Counted from the stretch's first letter, positions 34,385 through 44,014 are shown. The stretch is DNA of 64,000 bases from Phycisphaerales bacterium (GCA_020427395.1 JAGQON010000008.1:1-64000), one strand, 5' to 3'. Numbers and translations: made by a program. Notes: a model not told the origin generated them from the sequence alone.

Positions 34385-35701
34385 ATGCTGAATCGCCAGA
34401 ACTGTTTCTCCTCAGTCCGTATGCTCGCTCTCGCCGCGACCATGGCACTGACCTCCGTCGCACTCGGCGACGAGGTCATTATGCGCGACGGCACCGTGCA
34501 CACCGGCACCGTCGTTTCACGCGATCGCCGCTCGGTCATCATCGATACCGAGATCCACGGCATCAGCACTCGCCTCACACTCGATCGCAACAATGTGCGC
34601 TCGATCGTGATGGGTGAGACAGAGACCGAAGCCGAGACTGACGAAAGCACGCCCTCGATCGAGAACTCGATCCCTTCGCTGCCCTCGGCAAGCGAGAAAA
34701 AAGAAGACGAACGCAAGGTCCTCAAGCGTGACGGCTACAACCTCATCCTCGAGGTCCCGCTCAAGGGAACTTTCGGGCAGGACATCTACCCGCTCGGGAT
34801 CGCAGAGTCGCTGGCGTACGCCAAAGAAGTCGGCGTCACCGATGTCGTATTCCGCATCAACTCGGGCGGCGGCGAGGTCTGGTGCTCAAGCGACATGGTC
34901 GAGATCATGAACAACTACCGCGGTGAGTTCAAGATGCACATGCTCATCGAGTCCGCCATCAGCGCTTCGATCTGGCCAAGCTTCACCTGCGACACCATCA
35001 CCATGGCGCCCGGCTCGGACTTCGGCGGCGCGGTGGTCTACCGCATGAACACCGGCAACCTTGAAGTCGACAAGAAGATGAACTCGATTTACGCCAACAA
35101 GCTGTCATCCGCGGCTGAGGCAAACGGGCACTTGGGCATCCTCGTCCCCGCCATGATCGTCTCCGACAACTCGGTTTATGCCTACAAGGACGCCAACGGC
35201 GAATGGGCCTTCTCCAATACCACCGAGGGGATCCCCTCGAACTACGAGGTCATCGACGGCCCCGACACCATCCTCACGCTCAAGCACAGCCAGGCCAAGA
35301 AGTACGGGCTGACCTATGTCATGGAAGAGGGACGCTCGCTCGAAGAGTTCTGCAAGGTGCACGGCATCGAGAAATGGGACAACGCCGGTGACTACGGGAC
35401 GCAGATCGTTGAAGAGAGCGTCGAGGACTGCAAACGCGTCCGCGATCAGCTCGAAGCCACGATCACCGGCTTCTATGGCGAGCTTGGGCAGTACGGCGGT
35501 GCCCGCACCTTCCGCACCGCGGGCTCGGCGCTCAACAGCATGAAGAAGTACATGGGGCACTACAAGCGCTACATGAAGCAGGCCGAGGAAATGCACATGC
35601 CCTCGATCGTGGACAGCTTCGATCAGGCGATCGATGTGACCTATTGGCAGAACTGGATCGAAGATACGAAGAAAGATCTCCGTCGCATGTACGGCCCCTG
35701 A
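34385..35701 (+). CDS. Exported ClpP/NfeD-like serine peptidase-fold protein
   Basis: A 438-residue protein beginning with a signal peptide (MLNRQNCFSSVRMLALAATM). A small beta domain follows (EVIMRDGTVHTGTVVSRDRR), a pattern common in planctomycete exported proteins. From about residue 125 there is a ClpP/crotonase fold: TDVVFRINSGGGEVWCSSDM, then IESAISASIWPSFTCDTITM and APGSDFGGAV. These match the SPGG, catalytic-Ser (A-x-SA) and PGSxxG landmarks of the NfeD/SppA class. The C-terminal 130 residues are helical. The longer frame upstream to 34289 has no signal peptide. The peptidase activity is unproven because the general base is not evident. It is a single gene. Confidence 0.75.
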   Translation: MLNRQNCFSSVRMLALAATMALTSVALGDEVIMRDGTVHTGTVVSRDRRSVIIDTEIHGISTRLTLDRNNVRSIVMGETETEAETDESTPSIENSIPSLPSASEKKEDERKVLKRDGYNLILEVPLKGTFGQDIYPLGIAESLAYAKEVGVTDVVFRINSGGGEVWCSSDMVEIMNNYRGEFKMHMLIESAISASIWPSFTCDTITMAPGSDFGGAVVYRMNTGNLEVDKKMNSIYANKLSSAAEANGHLGILVPAMIVSDNSVYAYKDANGEWAFSNTTEGIPSNYEVIDGPDTILTLKHSQAKKYGLTYVMEEGRSLEEFCKVHGIEKWDNAGDYGTQIVEESVEDCKRVRDQLEATITGFYGELGQYGGARTFRTAGSALNSMKKYMGHYKRYMKQAEEMHMPSIVDSFDQAIDVTYWQNWIEDTKKDLRRMYGP

Positions 35702-35749
35702 TATGATCTCTCGCTCATCTCATTCAACCGCGTTCAGACACAAAAACAA

Positions 35750-35769
35750 GCCCCGTCCGAAGACAGGGC
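35750..35769 (-). terminator. Weak terminator of pseudopilin copy A
   Basis: Stem GCCCCGTC / GACAGGGC with one mismatch and a CGAA loop. The ACAAAAACA upstream gives a U-rich stretch on the minus strand. Confidence 0.5.
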
Positions 35770-35809
35770 CCGTGGATGAAGGCGGTTTTTCTTCGCGCAC
35801 TGCTCTCGT

Positions 35810-36928
35810 TTACGGGCAGCTGGCGCTGGCCGACAGTCCGTAAAACGAACGCCCGAGGTCCTGCCCGCCGTAATCAATACCGCGGAGCCCGAATCGGGTC
35901 CAGCGGTAGCGCTGGCAGTAGGTCGCGGACTCACCCAGGCCGGACTTGGGTTCGGGGAAAGTGTCGATCGGCACATACCGCTGCTCCCAGTCTGTGCCTG
36001 GGCTCTCCGGGTTCCAGCCCGCGTTGGCGCTGGCGGTTTGCTCGGTGCGGACCGACCCATCGAAGAACGCGAGGTTGCAGCGTGCCTCAGGGTATGCGAA
36101 GTACAGTCCGCTGCGTGCGCTGAAGCGATCGAACTCCTCGAACATCATCACCTTGCCCGCCGGGTGGGCGACATGGGAGAACTTCCGATTCCCCAGCGGG
36201 ACCTGCTGCCCGCCATTGGTATTCGCGGCCCGGAACAGATGCGGCGTCTCTGGCACTGGCGCGTAGGTCGGCGTGCCCACGCCGTCGGAGTTCCACGCGG
36301 CCGGCACCATCTGGTAGGTGCTGGCGAAGGGCCAACGCTGGAGCACGGCCAGCTGCGTCCACGCCTGATCCTGATCGTACTCGCCGCTGGGCATGCCGTC
36401 GGCGTAGGGGACGCCCGATCCCGGGGCGTACCCGAGCGGGTCCTCTTGCCAGTCGATCAGGTTGCGATCGAGCGGGCTGGCAGCGATGGGTTCGGGCTGG
36501 ACATCGGTGAGGAAGTCGAGCAGCACGAGGTGCGAGTAGCGCCGGTGTGGCAGGCGGTCGCGGTAGTTGCGGATCTTGGTGGTCCCGTTGACACGCCCGG
36601 TGACACGCATCAGAATCTCCTGGTTCTGATCGGCGGCCGCGTCCTGATCGGTGGTTGGTGAGCGGCGTTGCCCAGAGGGAAGCGTGTAGACCTCGCCCGC
36701 ACGCCAGGTATAGCTGAAGATGCGGTCGGTGCTGTCGGTCGCGTAGTTGGCCGCGGCGGTATTGAGCTGACGAAGGTTCGCCTGCGAGCGAAGGTTCTTG
36801 GCCGATAGGGTCGCCTGCCCGAGCGCAGGCAGCAGGATCCCGATCAGCAGGGCAATGATGGCGATCACCACGAGCAGTTCGATGAGGGTGAATGCGCGAT
36901 CCGCGCGACGATGCGTGTTGGTCAACAC
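35810..36928 (-). CDS. Type II secretion-type pseudopilin, copy A
   Basis: A 372-residue protein starting at GTG with GGAGG upstream. Residues 12-40 form the prepilin N-terminus: [20 protein letters not shown] with the cleavage site before Phe and the Glu at +5, and the LLPALGQA end of the helix. The remaining 330 residues include Tyr/Arg-rich stretches ([20 protein letters not shown]) and a C-terminal [20 protein letters not shown], the H-x9-DG-like motif of planctomycete pseudopilins. It is a close paralogue of the gene at 37320-38420. It is probably processed by a prepilin peptidase and assembled at the inner membrane. Confidence 0.88.
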   Translation of the reverse strand: MLTNTHRRADRAFTLIELLVVIAIIALLIGILLPALGQATLSAKNLRSQANLRQLNTAAANYATDSTDRIFSYTWRAGEVYTLPSGQRRSPTTDQDAAADQNQEILMRVTGRVNGTTKIRNYRDRLPHRRYSHLVLLDFLTDVQPEPIAASPLDRNLIDWQEDPLGYAPGSGVPYADGMPSGEYDQDQAWTQLAVLQRWPFASTYQMVPAAWNSDGVGTPTYAPVPETPHLFRAANTNGGQQVPLGNRKFSHVAHPAGKVMMFEEFDRFSARSGLYFAYPEARCNLAFFDGSVRTEQTASANAGWNPESPGTDWEQRYVPIDTFPEPKSGLGESATYCQRYRWTRFGLRGIDYGGQDLGRSFYGLSASASCP

Positions 36929-37242
36929 GACAACCTCCGTTCGCTGGGTGTGCGCGAGCGATCAGCCGCACCCGATGCGGGTGAGATCACGCACGATGTT
37001 CGATCTGGAGTTGTGCGGGCGAGCCCCTGTTTACGCCACGGTCACTGTTCGGACCAGCGCTGCTCGCAACCCGCGCCCTGACCAGGGAGTCTCTCACGCA
37101 TCGCGTCGGACTAGATCCCGGTCCCGTCATTCTCACGCATGATCGAGCGAACTCGCACGCGTGGAACACAGGTCTATACCCGCGCCTGGCTCTCACGGTT
37201 CCTGAGCAACCTGCAGAATCTCCAGCCATCGGTGGCGCACGA
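36929..37242. other. Gap between the two pseudopilin genes
   Basis: About 310 bases with no supported gene. It must contain the promoter of copy A, because the terminator of copy B (37243-37270) closes the upstream gene. No recognisable promoter boxes stand out. Confidence 0.4.
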
Positions 37243-37270
37243 AAAAGCCCCGCTCGAGAGCGGGGCTTTT
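37243..37270. terminator. Terminator of pseudopilin copy B
   Basis: AAAAGCCCCGCTC / GAGCGGGGCTTTT stem with a two-base loop in the strictest pairing. A-runs and T-runs flank it, so it can act on both strands. Confidence 0.85.
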
Positions 37271-37319
37271 ATAGGTAAGGCATATGTCTCACCAGTGAGA
37301 CGCGCTAATCACTCGCCTA

Positions 37320-38420
37320 TTACTGCTCTGTGCAGTTCACATCCTGTGGGAGGTTGTAAGCAGCACGGCCGATATCCTCACCGCCGAAGTCGATACCCTG
37401 CAGACCGTAGCGGGTCCAACGGTACCGCTGGCAGTACTTGACTGAGTTGTTATCAAGCCCTTCCTTGGGGAGCGGGAAGGTATCGAGCGGCACATAGGTC
37501 TGCGCCCAGACCGGCTGGTCCGGTTCCGCCGGGTTCCAGCCCGGGTTCGCGTCGGCGGTCTGCTCGTTGCGGACCGAACCGTCGAAGAAGGCGAGGTTGC
37601 ACTTGGCTTCGGGGTACGCGAAGTAGAGGCCGGCCGAATCCTGGAAGCGGTCAAACTCCTCGAACATCATGACCTTGCCCGAGGTGTGGGCAACCTGCGA
37701 AAACTTGCGGCGCCCAAGAGGGATTCCCTGACCACCCTGCATCAGGTGGGGGGTTTCTGCCACGGGGATGTAAGTCGGGGCACCGGCAATACCGTCGGTG
37801 TTCCAAGCCGCAGGAACGGTCTGGTATGTCGACGCGAACGGCCAGCGCTGGCGAACCGGGTTCAGCGGCCAGTTGGGGTCGGTGTCATAACCGGGACCGG
37901 GATCGTCCGCGTAGGGGATACCGGAGCCGGGGCCGTACTCGAGCGGGTTTTCCTGCCACTGGATCAGGTTGCGATCGAAGGGGCTGGCGGCGATGGGCTC
38001 AGGCTGGACATCGGTGAGGAAGTCGAGCAGCACGAGGTGTGAATAGCGGCGATGCGGCAAACGAGCAGAGAAGTTCTGGATCTTGCCTTGCCCACTGATC
38101 CGACCCGTGACGCGCATCAGGATTTCCTGATTCTGGTACGCGGCGGCTTCCTGGTCCGTGGTTGGGTACTTGACCTGGCCCGAGGGCAGGGTGTAGACCT
38201 CACCAGCACGCCAGGTGTAGCTGAAGATCCGGTCTCCGTTGTCCGAGGCGTAGTTGGCCGCACCGGTGTTGAGACCACGAAGGTTGGCCTGCGACTTCAC
38301 GTTGTTCGCAGACTTCCGTGCCTGTCCCAGAGCCGGGAGCAGGATCCCGATCAGCAGCGCGATGATCGCGATGACCACCAGCAACTCGATCAGCGTAAAT
38401 GCCTTATTTCGTCTTTCCAC
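37320..38420 (-). CDS. Type II secretion-type pseudopilin, copy B
   Basis: A 366-residue pseudopilin. The frame is open upstream to 38690, but the likely start is the GTG at 38420, four bases after GGAGGT, the same arrangement as in copy A. It gives [20 protein letters not shown], a proper prepilin leader. The globular part shares long phrases with copy A ([41 protein letters not shown]) and the [20 protein letters not shown] motif. Two C-terminal segments differ ([20 protein letters not shown]). The two genes look like a recent tandem duplication. They may form one pilus or secretion pseudopilus with the secretin at 20.4 kb. Confidence 0.87.
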   Translation of the reverse strand: MERRNKAFTLIELLVVIAIIALLIGILLPALGQARKSANNVKSQANLRGLNTGAANYASDNGDRIFSYTWRAGEVYTLPSGQVKYPTTDQEAAAYQNQEILMRVTGRISGQGKIQNFSARLPHRRYSHLVLLDFLTDVQPEPIAASPFDRNLIQWQENPLEYGPGSGIPYADDPGPGYDTDPNWPLNPVRQRWPFASTYQTVPAAWNTDGIAGAPTYIPVAETPHLMQGGQGIPLGRRKFSQVAHTSGKVMMFEEFDRFQDSAGLYFAYPEAKCNLAFFDGSVRNEQTADANPGWNPAEPDQPVWAQTYVPLDTFPLPKEGLDNNSVKYCQRYRWTRYGLQGIDFGGEDIGRAAYNLPQDVNCTEQ

Positions 38421-38801
38421 GACGACCTCCATCCGTCTGTGTGCCCTGAAACCCGGTATCGCCATCCGAGCGAAAACGAGCTTGTGGGCACCGACATAGT
38501 GTTCAATGCGGGCAGCGCTGACCCTTTCAAGGGTGTGTAGTTCAGCGATGGTCCTGGGTGCTATTCGCACCGTGGGGTGCGAGGGTTCCGGTGTGTCCCC
38601 AGTCTTTCTATTGCAGGATGCATGCAGTTGCTGGCATGCCCCAGTCGTTGTTCTCGTAGACGCAGCCACACACTGCACCGAGGGGAACAAGGACTTCCTT
38701 TATACGACTTTGACGCAAGGTTCGCAACCCATAACACCCTGTAAGGTCAGAAAACGCCTCAAATTTCCGCATGATGCAGAATGCGGGGACACCCCACTTG
38801 T
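38421..38801. other. Gap between pseudopilin copy B and the sugar transferase gene
   Basis: About 380 bases of lower GC content than the neighbours. It probably contains the copy B promoter. No gene, strong hairpin or repeat was seen. Confidence 0.4.
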
Positions 38802-40382
38802 TCATATGGCGTTTGGGTGAACGAACCCGCGAACGATCGTGAGTAGAAGGATCCGGAGGTCGAACCAGAGTGACCAGTTGCGGATATAGAACAAATCATA
38901 CTGTAAACGCTTGCGGAGACTGGTGTTACCGCGAAGCCCATTGACCTGGGCCCAGCCGGTCATGCCCGCCTTGACCTGCTGACGAAGCATGTAGCCGCGC
39001 CAGTCATCGCGGAACCGATCGATCAGTTCTGGACGCTCCGGGCGGGGTCCGACCAGCGCCATATCCCCACGGAGCACATTGATCAGCTGCGGCAGCTCGT
39101 CGAGACTTGTCCGCCGGAGCCATCGCCCGATCCGGGTGATCCGTGGATCGTCGCGCTCGGTCCACGACGCGTCCTCATCTTGCTCTAGCCCATCGAGCTC
39201 CCGCATGGTCCTGAACTTCCAGATCCAGAACACATCGCCACCCAGGCTCACACGTCGCTGCTTGAACAGCACCGGGCCCGGGCTGCCGAGCCAAATCAGC
39301 AGCGAGATCAGCCCGATCAGCGGCGAGAACAGCATCAGCGCCAGCCCGGCACCAAACAGGTCCAGCGCCCGTTTGAGCACCCCACCCAACCCCGCCATGG
39401 GGCTCTCGCGGTAGCTGAGGATGGGCATGCCCTCCAGCTCGGAGACGGTCATGTTCTGCGGCAGGTATCGGGGGTGCACATCGGGCACGATTCGCACATC
39501 AACTGCGTAGCGCTCGAGGCGACGCAAGATCTGGGGAAGCTGGGCCGACATCGCGCTGGGGATGGCGAGGTAGACCGCGTCGACGCGGTTTTTCTCGAGG
39601 ATCACGTCGAGTTCCCTGATCCCGCCATACACCGGCAGATTCAGGCACCTTTCCCGCACGGTTTGTTCGTGGTGCGAAACGAAGTAATCCACGCGGATCC
39701 CGGTCCACGAGTTCCGCGCGAGCGTGCGTGCGGTGATCTGCCCCAGTCGTCCGACACCGATGATCGCAACATGACGCATGTTCCAGCCACGCCGACGCAT
39801 GAAGCGCAGGGCTGTTCGCGTGACAACGCGGTGCCCGCCGACGAAGAGGGGCAGCAGAGCGGTGAACATGGCGAGTTGGAAACGGAACGGATCCGTGGCC
39901 AGTCGCCATCCCAGCGGCTGCCCATCGGGGACCGGCCCGGGCACGCTGAACACACTGGAACCAACCGCCCAGAGCGCCACGATAATCAGCATCGACGAGA
40001 GGAAGGCCACCTTGATGATCTGCCCGATCTCACCCACCAGCGCTCGATCTCGTCGGGGCTTATAGAGCTTGAACACCAGCAGGTTCATCAGCACGATCGG
40101 TACCGCATACAGCACCAGCGAGTCCTTGAAGTATGACTCCCACTCGCTCGGCCAGGGCTGCTTGAATCGCTGCACCCGGATCGCCCACGCACCGAAGGAA
40201 GCCGCGGCAACCGCGCCGACATCGAACAGCGCAAACAGGGTCACGAACAGGTTGTGGCGTTGTCGGAGCAAGCGTACCTCGGCGAACCAATGCTGCGTGC
40301 AGTCTATCAGCTTTGAACGATCCGGGGGGTCAATGCCGCTCAATCGCGGGCACTTGGCGCAGCGCCTCACGCAGCGTGTCAC
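38802..40382 (-). CDS. Undecaprenyl-phosphate sugar-1-phosphate transferase, WcaJ/CpsE-like
   Basis: Polyisoprenyl-phosphate sugar phosphotransferase that starts exopolysaccharide or O-antigen repeat units at the inner membrane. The frame gives 526 residues. There are several N-terminal membrane segments (FVTLFALFDVGAVAAASFGA; LYAVPIVLMNLLVFKLY), a central nucleotide-binding-like domain (VAIIGVGRLGQITARTLARN) and the C-terminal catalytic domain: KRALDLFGAGLALMLFSPLI, KFRTMR, TSLDELPQLINVLRGDMALV, GPRPE and the final QYDLFYIRNWSLWFDLRI. The first 53 bases overlap the cbpA-like gene; a TTG at 40271 with GAGGT upstream is a shorter alternative start. It is co-oriented with the cbpA-like gene. 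Confidence 0.9.
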   Translation of the reverse strand: MTRCVRRCAKCPRLSGIDPPDRSKLIDCTQHWFAEVRLLRQRHNLFVTLFALFDVGAVAAASFGAWAIRVQRFKQPWPSEWESYFKDSLVLYAVPIVLMNLLVFKLYKPRRDRALVGEIGQIIKVAFLSSMLIIVALWAVGSSVFSVPGPVPDGQPLGWRLATDPFRFQLAMFTALLPLFVGGHRVVTRTALRFMRRRGWNMRHVAIIGVGRLGQITARTLARNSWTGIRVDYFVSHHEQTVRERCLNLPVYGGIRELDVILEKNRVDAVYLAIPSAMSAQLPQILRRLERYAVDVRIVPDVHPRYLPQNMTVSELEGMPILSYRESPMAGLGGVLKRALDLFGAGLALMLFSPLIGLISLLIWLGSPGPVLFKQRRVSLGGDVFWIWKFRTMRELDGLEQDEDASWTERDDPRITRIGRWLRRTSLDELPQLINVLRGDMALVGPRPERPELIDRFRDDWRGYMLRQQVKAGMTGWAQVNGLRGNTSLRKRLQYDLFYIRNWSLWFDLRILLLTIVRGFVHPNAI

Positions 40383-41247
40383 TTATTTCAGCGCCTGAAG
40401 GTGGGACGATCCGGGCGAGCACGAACAGATCCCCTCGGCGTCCGGCGCTCCCGCTGAGCCCGTGCCCGCCGATCCTGAACTTGGCACCCGAAGCGGTACC
40501 CTCGGGGATCGTGATCGTGACGACCTTGGCGTCGATCGTGCGAACATCCACCTTTGCACCCAGCGTCGCCTCGGCGATACTCAGCGGCAGGTCCGTGGTC
40601 AGATCGAGCCCGTCGTCGACCCGCTCAAATCGGGGGTCTCGCTCGATGTCGAGGCGAACGAACAAGTCGCCCGGTCGACCGCCCGGCGATGGGCTCTGCA
40701 GCCCCTGCCCTTGCAGGCGGAGCTTGGCGCCTGACTTGACGCCCTTGGGCACCTTGACATCGATGCTCGTGAACTTTTCGCCGCGCGGCACGCTGACGGT
40801 CTTGGTCGCTCCGACATGCACATCATGGAGACTCACACGGAGCCCAAAGTGCAGATCCTTTCCCTTTACGGGTGCCCGACGGGCGGTGCTTGCGCCGCCA
40901 AAGCCGCCGAACCCCCCACCGCTGGCGCGTCCGCCGAATCCGCCGCCGAACATGGCGTCGATGATCGATCCCAGGTCGCCGAACTCGACATCCTGGGCCC
41001 GAACGTGCTGCTCGGGCATACCTGATACGAAGCGGTCGTGACCCAGCCGGTCGTACTTGGCCCGCTTGTCTGGGTCCGAGAGGACCTCGTAAGCCTCGTT
41101 GAGTGCGGAGAACTTCTTCCCTGCATCGGGGTCTTTGGAGACATCAGGGTGCAGCTCTCGCGCCTTGGCGCGGAACGCTTTTTTGATTGCGTCCGCATCG
41201 GCGTCCTTGCCGACACCCAGCATCTGGTAGTAGTCACCGGCGCTCAT
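40330..41247 (-). CDS. CbpA-type DnaJ-family co-chaperone
   Basis: Hsp40 co-chaperone that stimulates DnaK. The 305-residue protein has a J domain in residues 1-70 with the HPD motif (KARELHPDVSKDPDAGKKFS), a Gly/Phe-rich linker (AMFGGGFGGRASGGGFGGFG), and two C-terminal substrate-binding domains (LRVSLHDVHVGATKTVSVPR; GVKSGAKLRLQGQG; GTASGAKFRIGGHGL). It lacks the four-zinc-motif domain of DnaJ, so it is CbpA-type. Its stop overlaps the longest frame of the sugar transferase, suggesting translational coupling, though the two functions seem unrelated. Confidence 0.93.
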   Translation of the reverse strand: MSAGDYYQMLGVGKDADADAIKKAFRAKARELHPDVSKDPDAGKKFSALNEAYEVLSDPDKRAKYDRLGHDRFVSGMPEQHVRAQDVEFGDLGSIIDAMFGGGFGGRASGGGFGGFGGASTARRAPVKGKDLHFGLRVSLHDVHVGATKTVSVPRGEKFTSIDVKVPKGVKSGAKLRLQGQGLQSPSPGGRPGDLFVRLDIERDPRFERVDDGLDLTTDLPLSIAEATLGAKVDVRTIDAKVVTITIPEGTASGAKFRIGGHGLSGSAGRRGDLFVLARIVPPSGAEISDTLREALRQVPAIERH

Positions 41248-41338
41248 GGTGTTGGAGGCTCCTTCTCAGCAATCATAGAAAACGGGCCGCACAGTGTGCA
41301 GCCCGTTTCGTTCGAATCCGTGCTGATTGAGCGAATAC

Positions 41339-42436
41339 TCAATCGTGCGAGGCGCCCTCATGGACGGTTCCGTCCTCGTGGGTGTGTGTCATGCCCGGGT
41401 TTTCCGAGCGGTTGATGTGCGCCATCCAGACATTGAAGACAAGGGTCGCGTCGCCGGGGATGGCGGCACGCGGGTTGCCACGCTCACCGTAACCAAGGTA
41501 GCCCGGGATGATGAGCTTGCGGTGCGAGCCGCTGCTGAAGCCTTCCATCCCGATGCCCCAGCCGGTGATCGCACGCGTTCCGGGGGGGTACTGGAACACG
41601 AAGGCAGTGTCACGGGTGTAGCTTGAGTCGAACCGGGTGCCATCTGTCAGGAAGCCGTCATAGTGGACATGCAGTTCATCGCCGTCCTGAGGGACCAGGT
41701 CGCCCTGCGGGCCGTAGTCGATGACGATCATGCCGTCGGGGCGGCGGTTGACCTCTGCGTAGGGCTTGCTGCGCTTGTACTCTACAGTGCTGTCCGAGTC
41801 CGCGCCCCAGACCACCGAGCCGTCCGCGCCGTATCCGCGATCGGCGACGCTGAGGGTGTCGCCGTCGAGTGTAACACTACTGGTCATCTCGACCGCACCG
41901 CCGACACCGGTCGGGTAGGGGTACGGGGTTGAGCCGGTGAAGCCGTTGGCGCTCATGCTGAGCTCGACATCGAGCGTCGCGATCAGGTCGTCACGCGAGA
42001 TCTCGGGGAAGTACTCGCTTGCGCCCCACATGCCGTCGAACAGCCCGAGCGAGGCCGAGCCGGTTGCCAGCTCGTAGGTGCGAAGGCGGATGTCGCCCTT
42101 GTAGCGGTAGAGCTGGAAGAACGCACGACGGAACGGGTCCCAGGGGATCTCGGCACGCACGGCCTCGACATAGAGCGTGTCACTCAGGCCCGAGACGGGC
42201 GCAGGGGTGACCATCATCTGGATGGTGCTGCCGCCCACTTCGTTGCTCGAGGTCCAGGCACCGCTGAGCATCTCCACTGCCCGCGCGATCTCTTCATCGG
42301 ACCAGCTCGGGGCATACTGCGCCGGGGGTTCGAACTGGGGCGTCTCGGGCTGGGCCATCTCACCCTGTGCTGTCGCGAGGCCAGTGGCCATCGCGAGGGC
42401 AAACATCGCTGTGCTGAGCAAACGAACATTCGGCAT
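41339..42436 (-). CDS. Exported fusion of a CpcT/CpeT-like domain and an FKBP-type peptidyl-prolyl isomerase
   Basis: A 365-residue protein with a signal peptide (MPNVRLLSTAMFALAMATGLATAQ is the leader region, cleaved at about residue 24). Residues 45-225 resemble the CpcT/CpeT bilin-lyase family: MLSGAWTSSNEVGG, then a LYVEAVRAEI-x3-PFRRAFFQLY stretch, RLRTYEL, ANGFTGSTPYPYP and VADRGYGADGSVVWGAD. Residues 240-345 are FKBP: DGDELHVHYDGFLTDGTRFD, GWGIGMEGFSSGSHRKLIIP, LGYGERGNPRAAIPGDATLV. The tail is His-rich (MTHTHEDGTVHEGASHD). The isomerase probably acts on periplasmic proteins; the N-terminal domain may bind a tetrapyrrole or just share the fold. The fusion is unusual. Confidence 0.8.
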   Translation of the reverse strand: MPNVRLLSTAMFALAMATGLATAQGEMAQPETPQFEPPAQYAPSWSDEEIARAVEMLSGAWTSSNEVGGSTIQMMVTPAPVSGLSDTLYVEAVRAEIPWDPFRRAFFQLYRYKGDIRLRTYELATGSASLGLFDGMWGASEYFPEISRDDLIATLDVELSMSANGFTGSTPYPYPTGVGGAVEMTSSVTLDGDTLSVADRGYGADGSVVWGADSDSTVEYKRSKPYAEVNRRPDGMIVIDYGPQGDLVPQDGDELHVHYDGFLTDGTRFDSSYTRDTAFVFQYPPGTRAITGWGIGMEGFSSGSHRKLIIPGYLGYGERGNPRAAIPGDATLVFNVWMAHINRSENPGMTHTHEDGTVHEGASHD

Positions 42437-42658
42437 GCTGCATTCTCCTCGTATTGAGATCAGTTTCGTACCTGAGTGCCATTCTAGACGCGGAAACCGC
42501 GCTGATCAGCACGAAGAAGGATGGTTTGACGATTCATTCCAGTCACATGTTGCCCCTGAAAGTATGAATTTTATGTCAGTCACGCATCTCACTTTGCTGT
42601 GATTTCGTATGCTGGAATGGGAATCTTGCCGATCCTGATCGGTGGAAATGGGGGTTGT

Positions 42659-43270
42659 GTGACATCCGATACGCCTGAACATCGCCCTGACGGGCTTGAA
42701 GACACCAAGAGGTTCGATCCTTCGGACATCGTTGGCAGCGCCCCCCACGCATCTGAACAGAATGACGCCTCGCTGTTTGAGACTTATGAACGACGTCCCG
42801 TGAGCGAAATCATCGCGCAGCAGCGGGCCTATCGCGAGTCGCAGGCGGCGCAGGCTGCTCGGACGATCCTGCAGGATGCCGAGATCCCTGAGTTTGAGGC
42901 GTTTGAAGCCAACACAGCCGAATACGAAGATTTCGAGACCGATCAGCACGGGCGTCCTCGACTGCGTCGCCTCCGCGTGCAGCACACAACCACGCTCGGG
43001 CGTCTGGTGAGCCCGGGCGCACAGATCGTGTATGTGCTGCTCATCGTGGCCACCCTCGGAGGGATGCTGGCGTTGGCGTTCAGCACCGACTCTCCGGCGC
43101 TGCTTCTTGTGGGGGGCATCGCCACCCCGATGCTGCTACCGATCTGCGTCTGGCGCTGGTTCCGGTGGCTCGATTCGGCCCCCTACTACTACCGCCTTCT
43201 GACCTCGCTGGGTGAGGACGCCCGCAATCTGCTTGAGTACCGGCTTCTGTGGAAGAAAACGATCCGTTGA
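42659..43270 (+). CDS. Two-segment membrane protein, paralogue 1
   Basis: A 203-residue protein from the GTG at 42659 (VTSDTPEHRPDGLEDTKRFD); a longer frame from GTG at 42599 adds a hydrophobic stretch and cannot be excluded. The N-terminal half is polar and helical. Two membrane segments (IVYVLLIVATLGGMLALAFS; LLLVGGIATPMLLPICVWRW) are followed by RWLDSAPYYYRLLTSLGEDA and a short basic end. The final block is almost the same in the next gene, so they are paralogues. No family was recognised. Confidence 0.65.
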   Translation: MTSDTPEHRPDGLEDTKRFDPSDIVGSAPHASEQNDASLFETYERRPVSEIIAQQRAYRESQAAQAARTILQDAEIPEFEAFEANTAEYEDFETDQHGRPRLRRLRVQHTTTLGRLVSPGAQIVYVLLIVATLGGMLALAFSTDSPALLLVGGIATPMLLPICVWRWFRWLDSAPYYYRLLTSLGEDARNLLEYRLLWKKTIR

Positions 43271-43440
43271 CGCGGGCATAGCAACAAACTCAACGATGCA
43301 TCGTTGGGTTCTCTGTATGCGGGAGAAGCCGAAAGCACGCAGCGCGATGGGAACCTGAGCAATCGAATCCGTACGATTCCCAAGTACATTCATGGCACAC
43401 AATATATCAATACATTGAGCGAGAAGATGAGCATGCGATC

Positions 43441-43998
43441 GTGACCGATCGCGGGGGACGTATGGGGAAAGACGACCGACCACAACGACAGGAACTCCTG
43501 CCCGATATCGACCCGTCTTGGGTTGAGAAGGCGATCGCTCGCCCTGAGGACGCCGAGCCCGAACCGCAGTTCGATCCTGACGATCCGGACGCCGTCTGGG
43601 TGCTGGGCAACGATCCGGAAGCCAAGTTCAGTAATGTTTCAGATCAGCGATCGCTCGTGCGCAAGCAGATGCTCAGCGCAGGCGGGCAGTTTGTCATGGG
43701 CATCCTGACGATGTTCATCGGGCTTGGGCTGGTTATCATGGCGATCACGAACCCGACCAAGATGTACATCATCCCAGCTGCGGTCGTCGCGCCGATCAGC
43801 TTCTGGTATATGCGGGTGCGCTGGCGTCGCTGGCTCGGCTCGGCCCCCTACTTCTATCGGCTGATGACATCGCTCGGCGAGGACGCCGAGAACATCCTCG
43901 TGGAGCATGAGCAGAAGAAACGCCAGAAGTTTGTGAACAAGGTCGGCGATCTCTACGCCGTCAACTCGACGCCGAAGAAGAAACGCAAGAAGCGATAA
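43441..43998 (+). CDS. Two-segment membrane protein, paralogue 2
   Basis: A 185-residue protein; the frame starts at GTG 43441 and an ATG at 43462 (MGKDDRPQRQEL) is an alternative. It has an acidic N-terminal region (PEPQFDPDDPDAVWVLGNDP), two membrane segments (GQFVMGILTMFIGLGLVIMA; MYIIPAAVVAPISFWYMRV) and the RWLGSAPYFYRLMTSLGEDA block shared with paralogue 1. It ends with a very basic KKKRKKR. Such tails may touch membrane phospholipid or nucleic acid. A bidirectional terminator follows. Confidence 0.68.
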   Translation: MTDRGGRMGKDDRPQRQELLPDIDPSWVEKAIARPEDAEPEPQFDPDDPDAVWVLGNDPEAKFSNVSDQRSLVRKQMLSAGGQFVMGILTMFIGLGLVIMAITNPTKMYIIPAAVVAPISFWYMRVRWRRWLGSAPYFYRLMTSLGEDAENILVEHEQKKRQKFVNKVGDLYAVNSTPKKKRKKR

Positions 43999-44014
43999 TC
44001 ACGCAACGGATATA

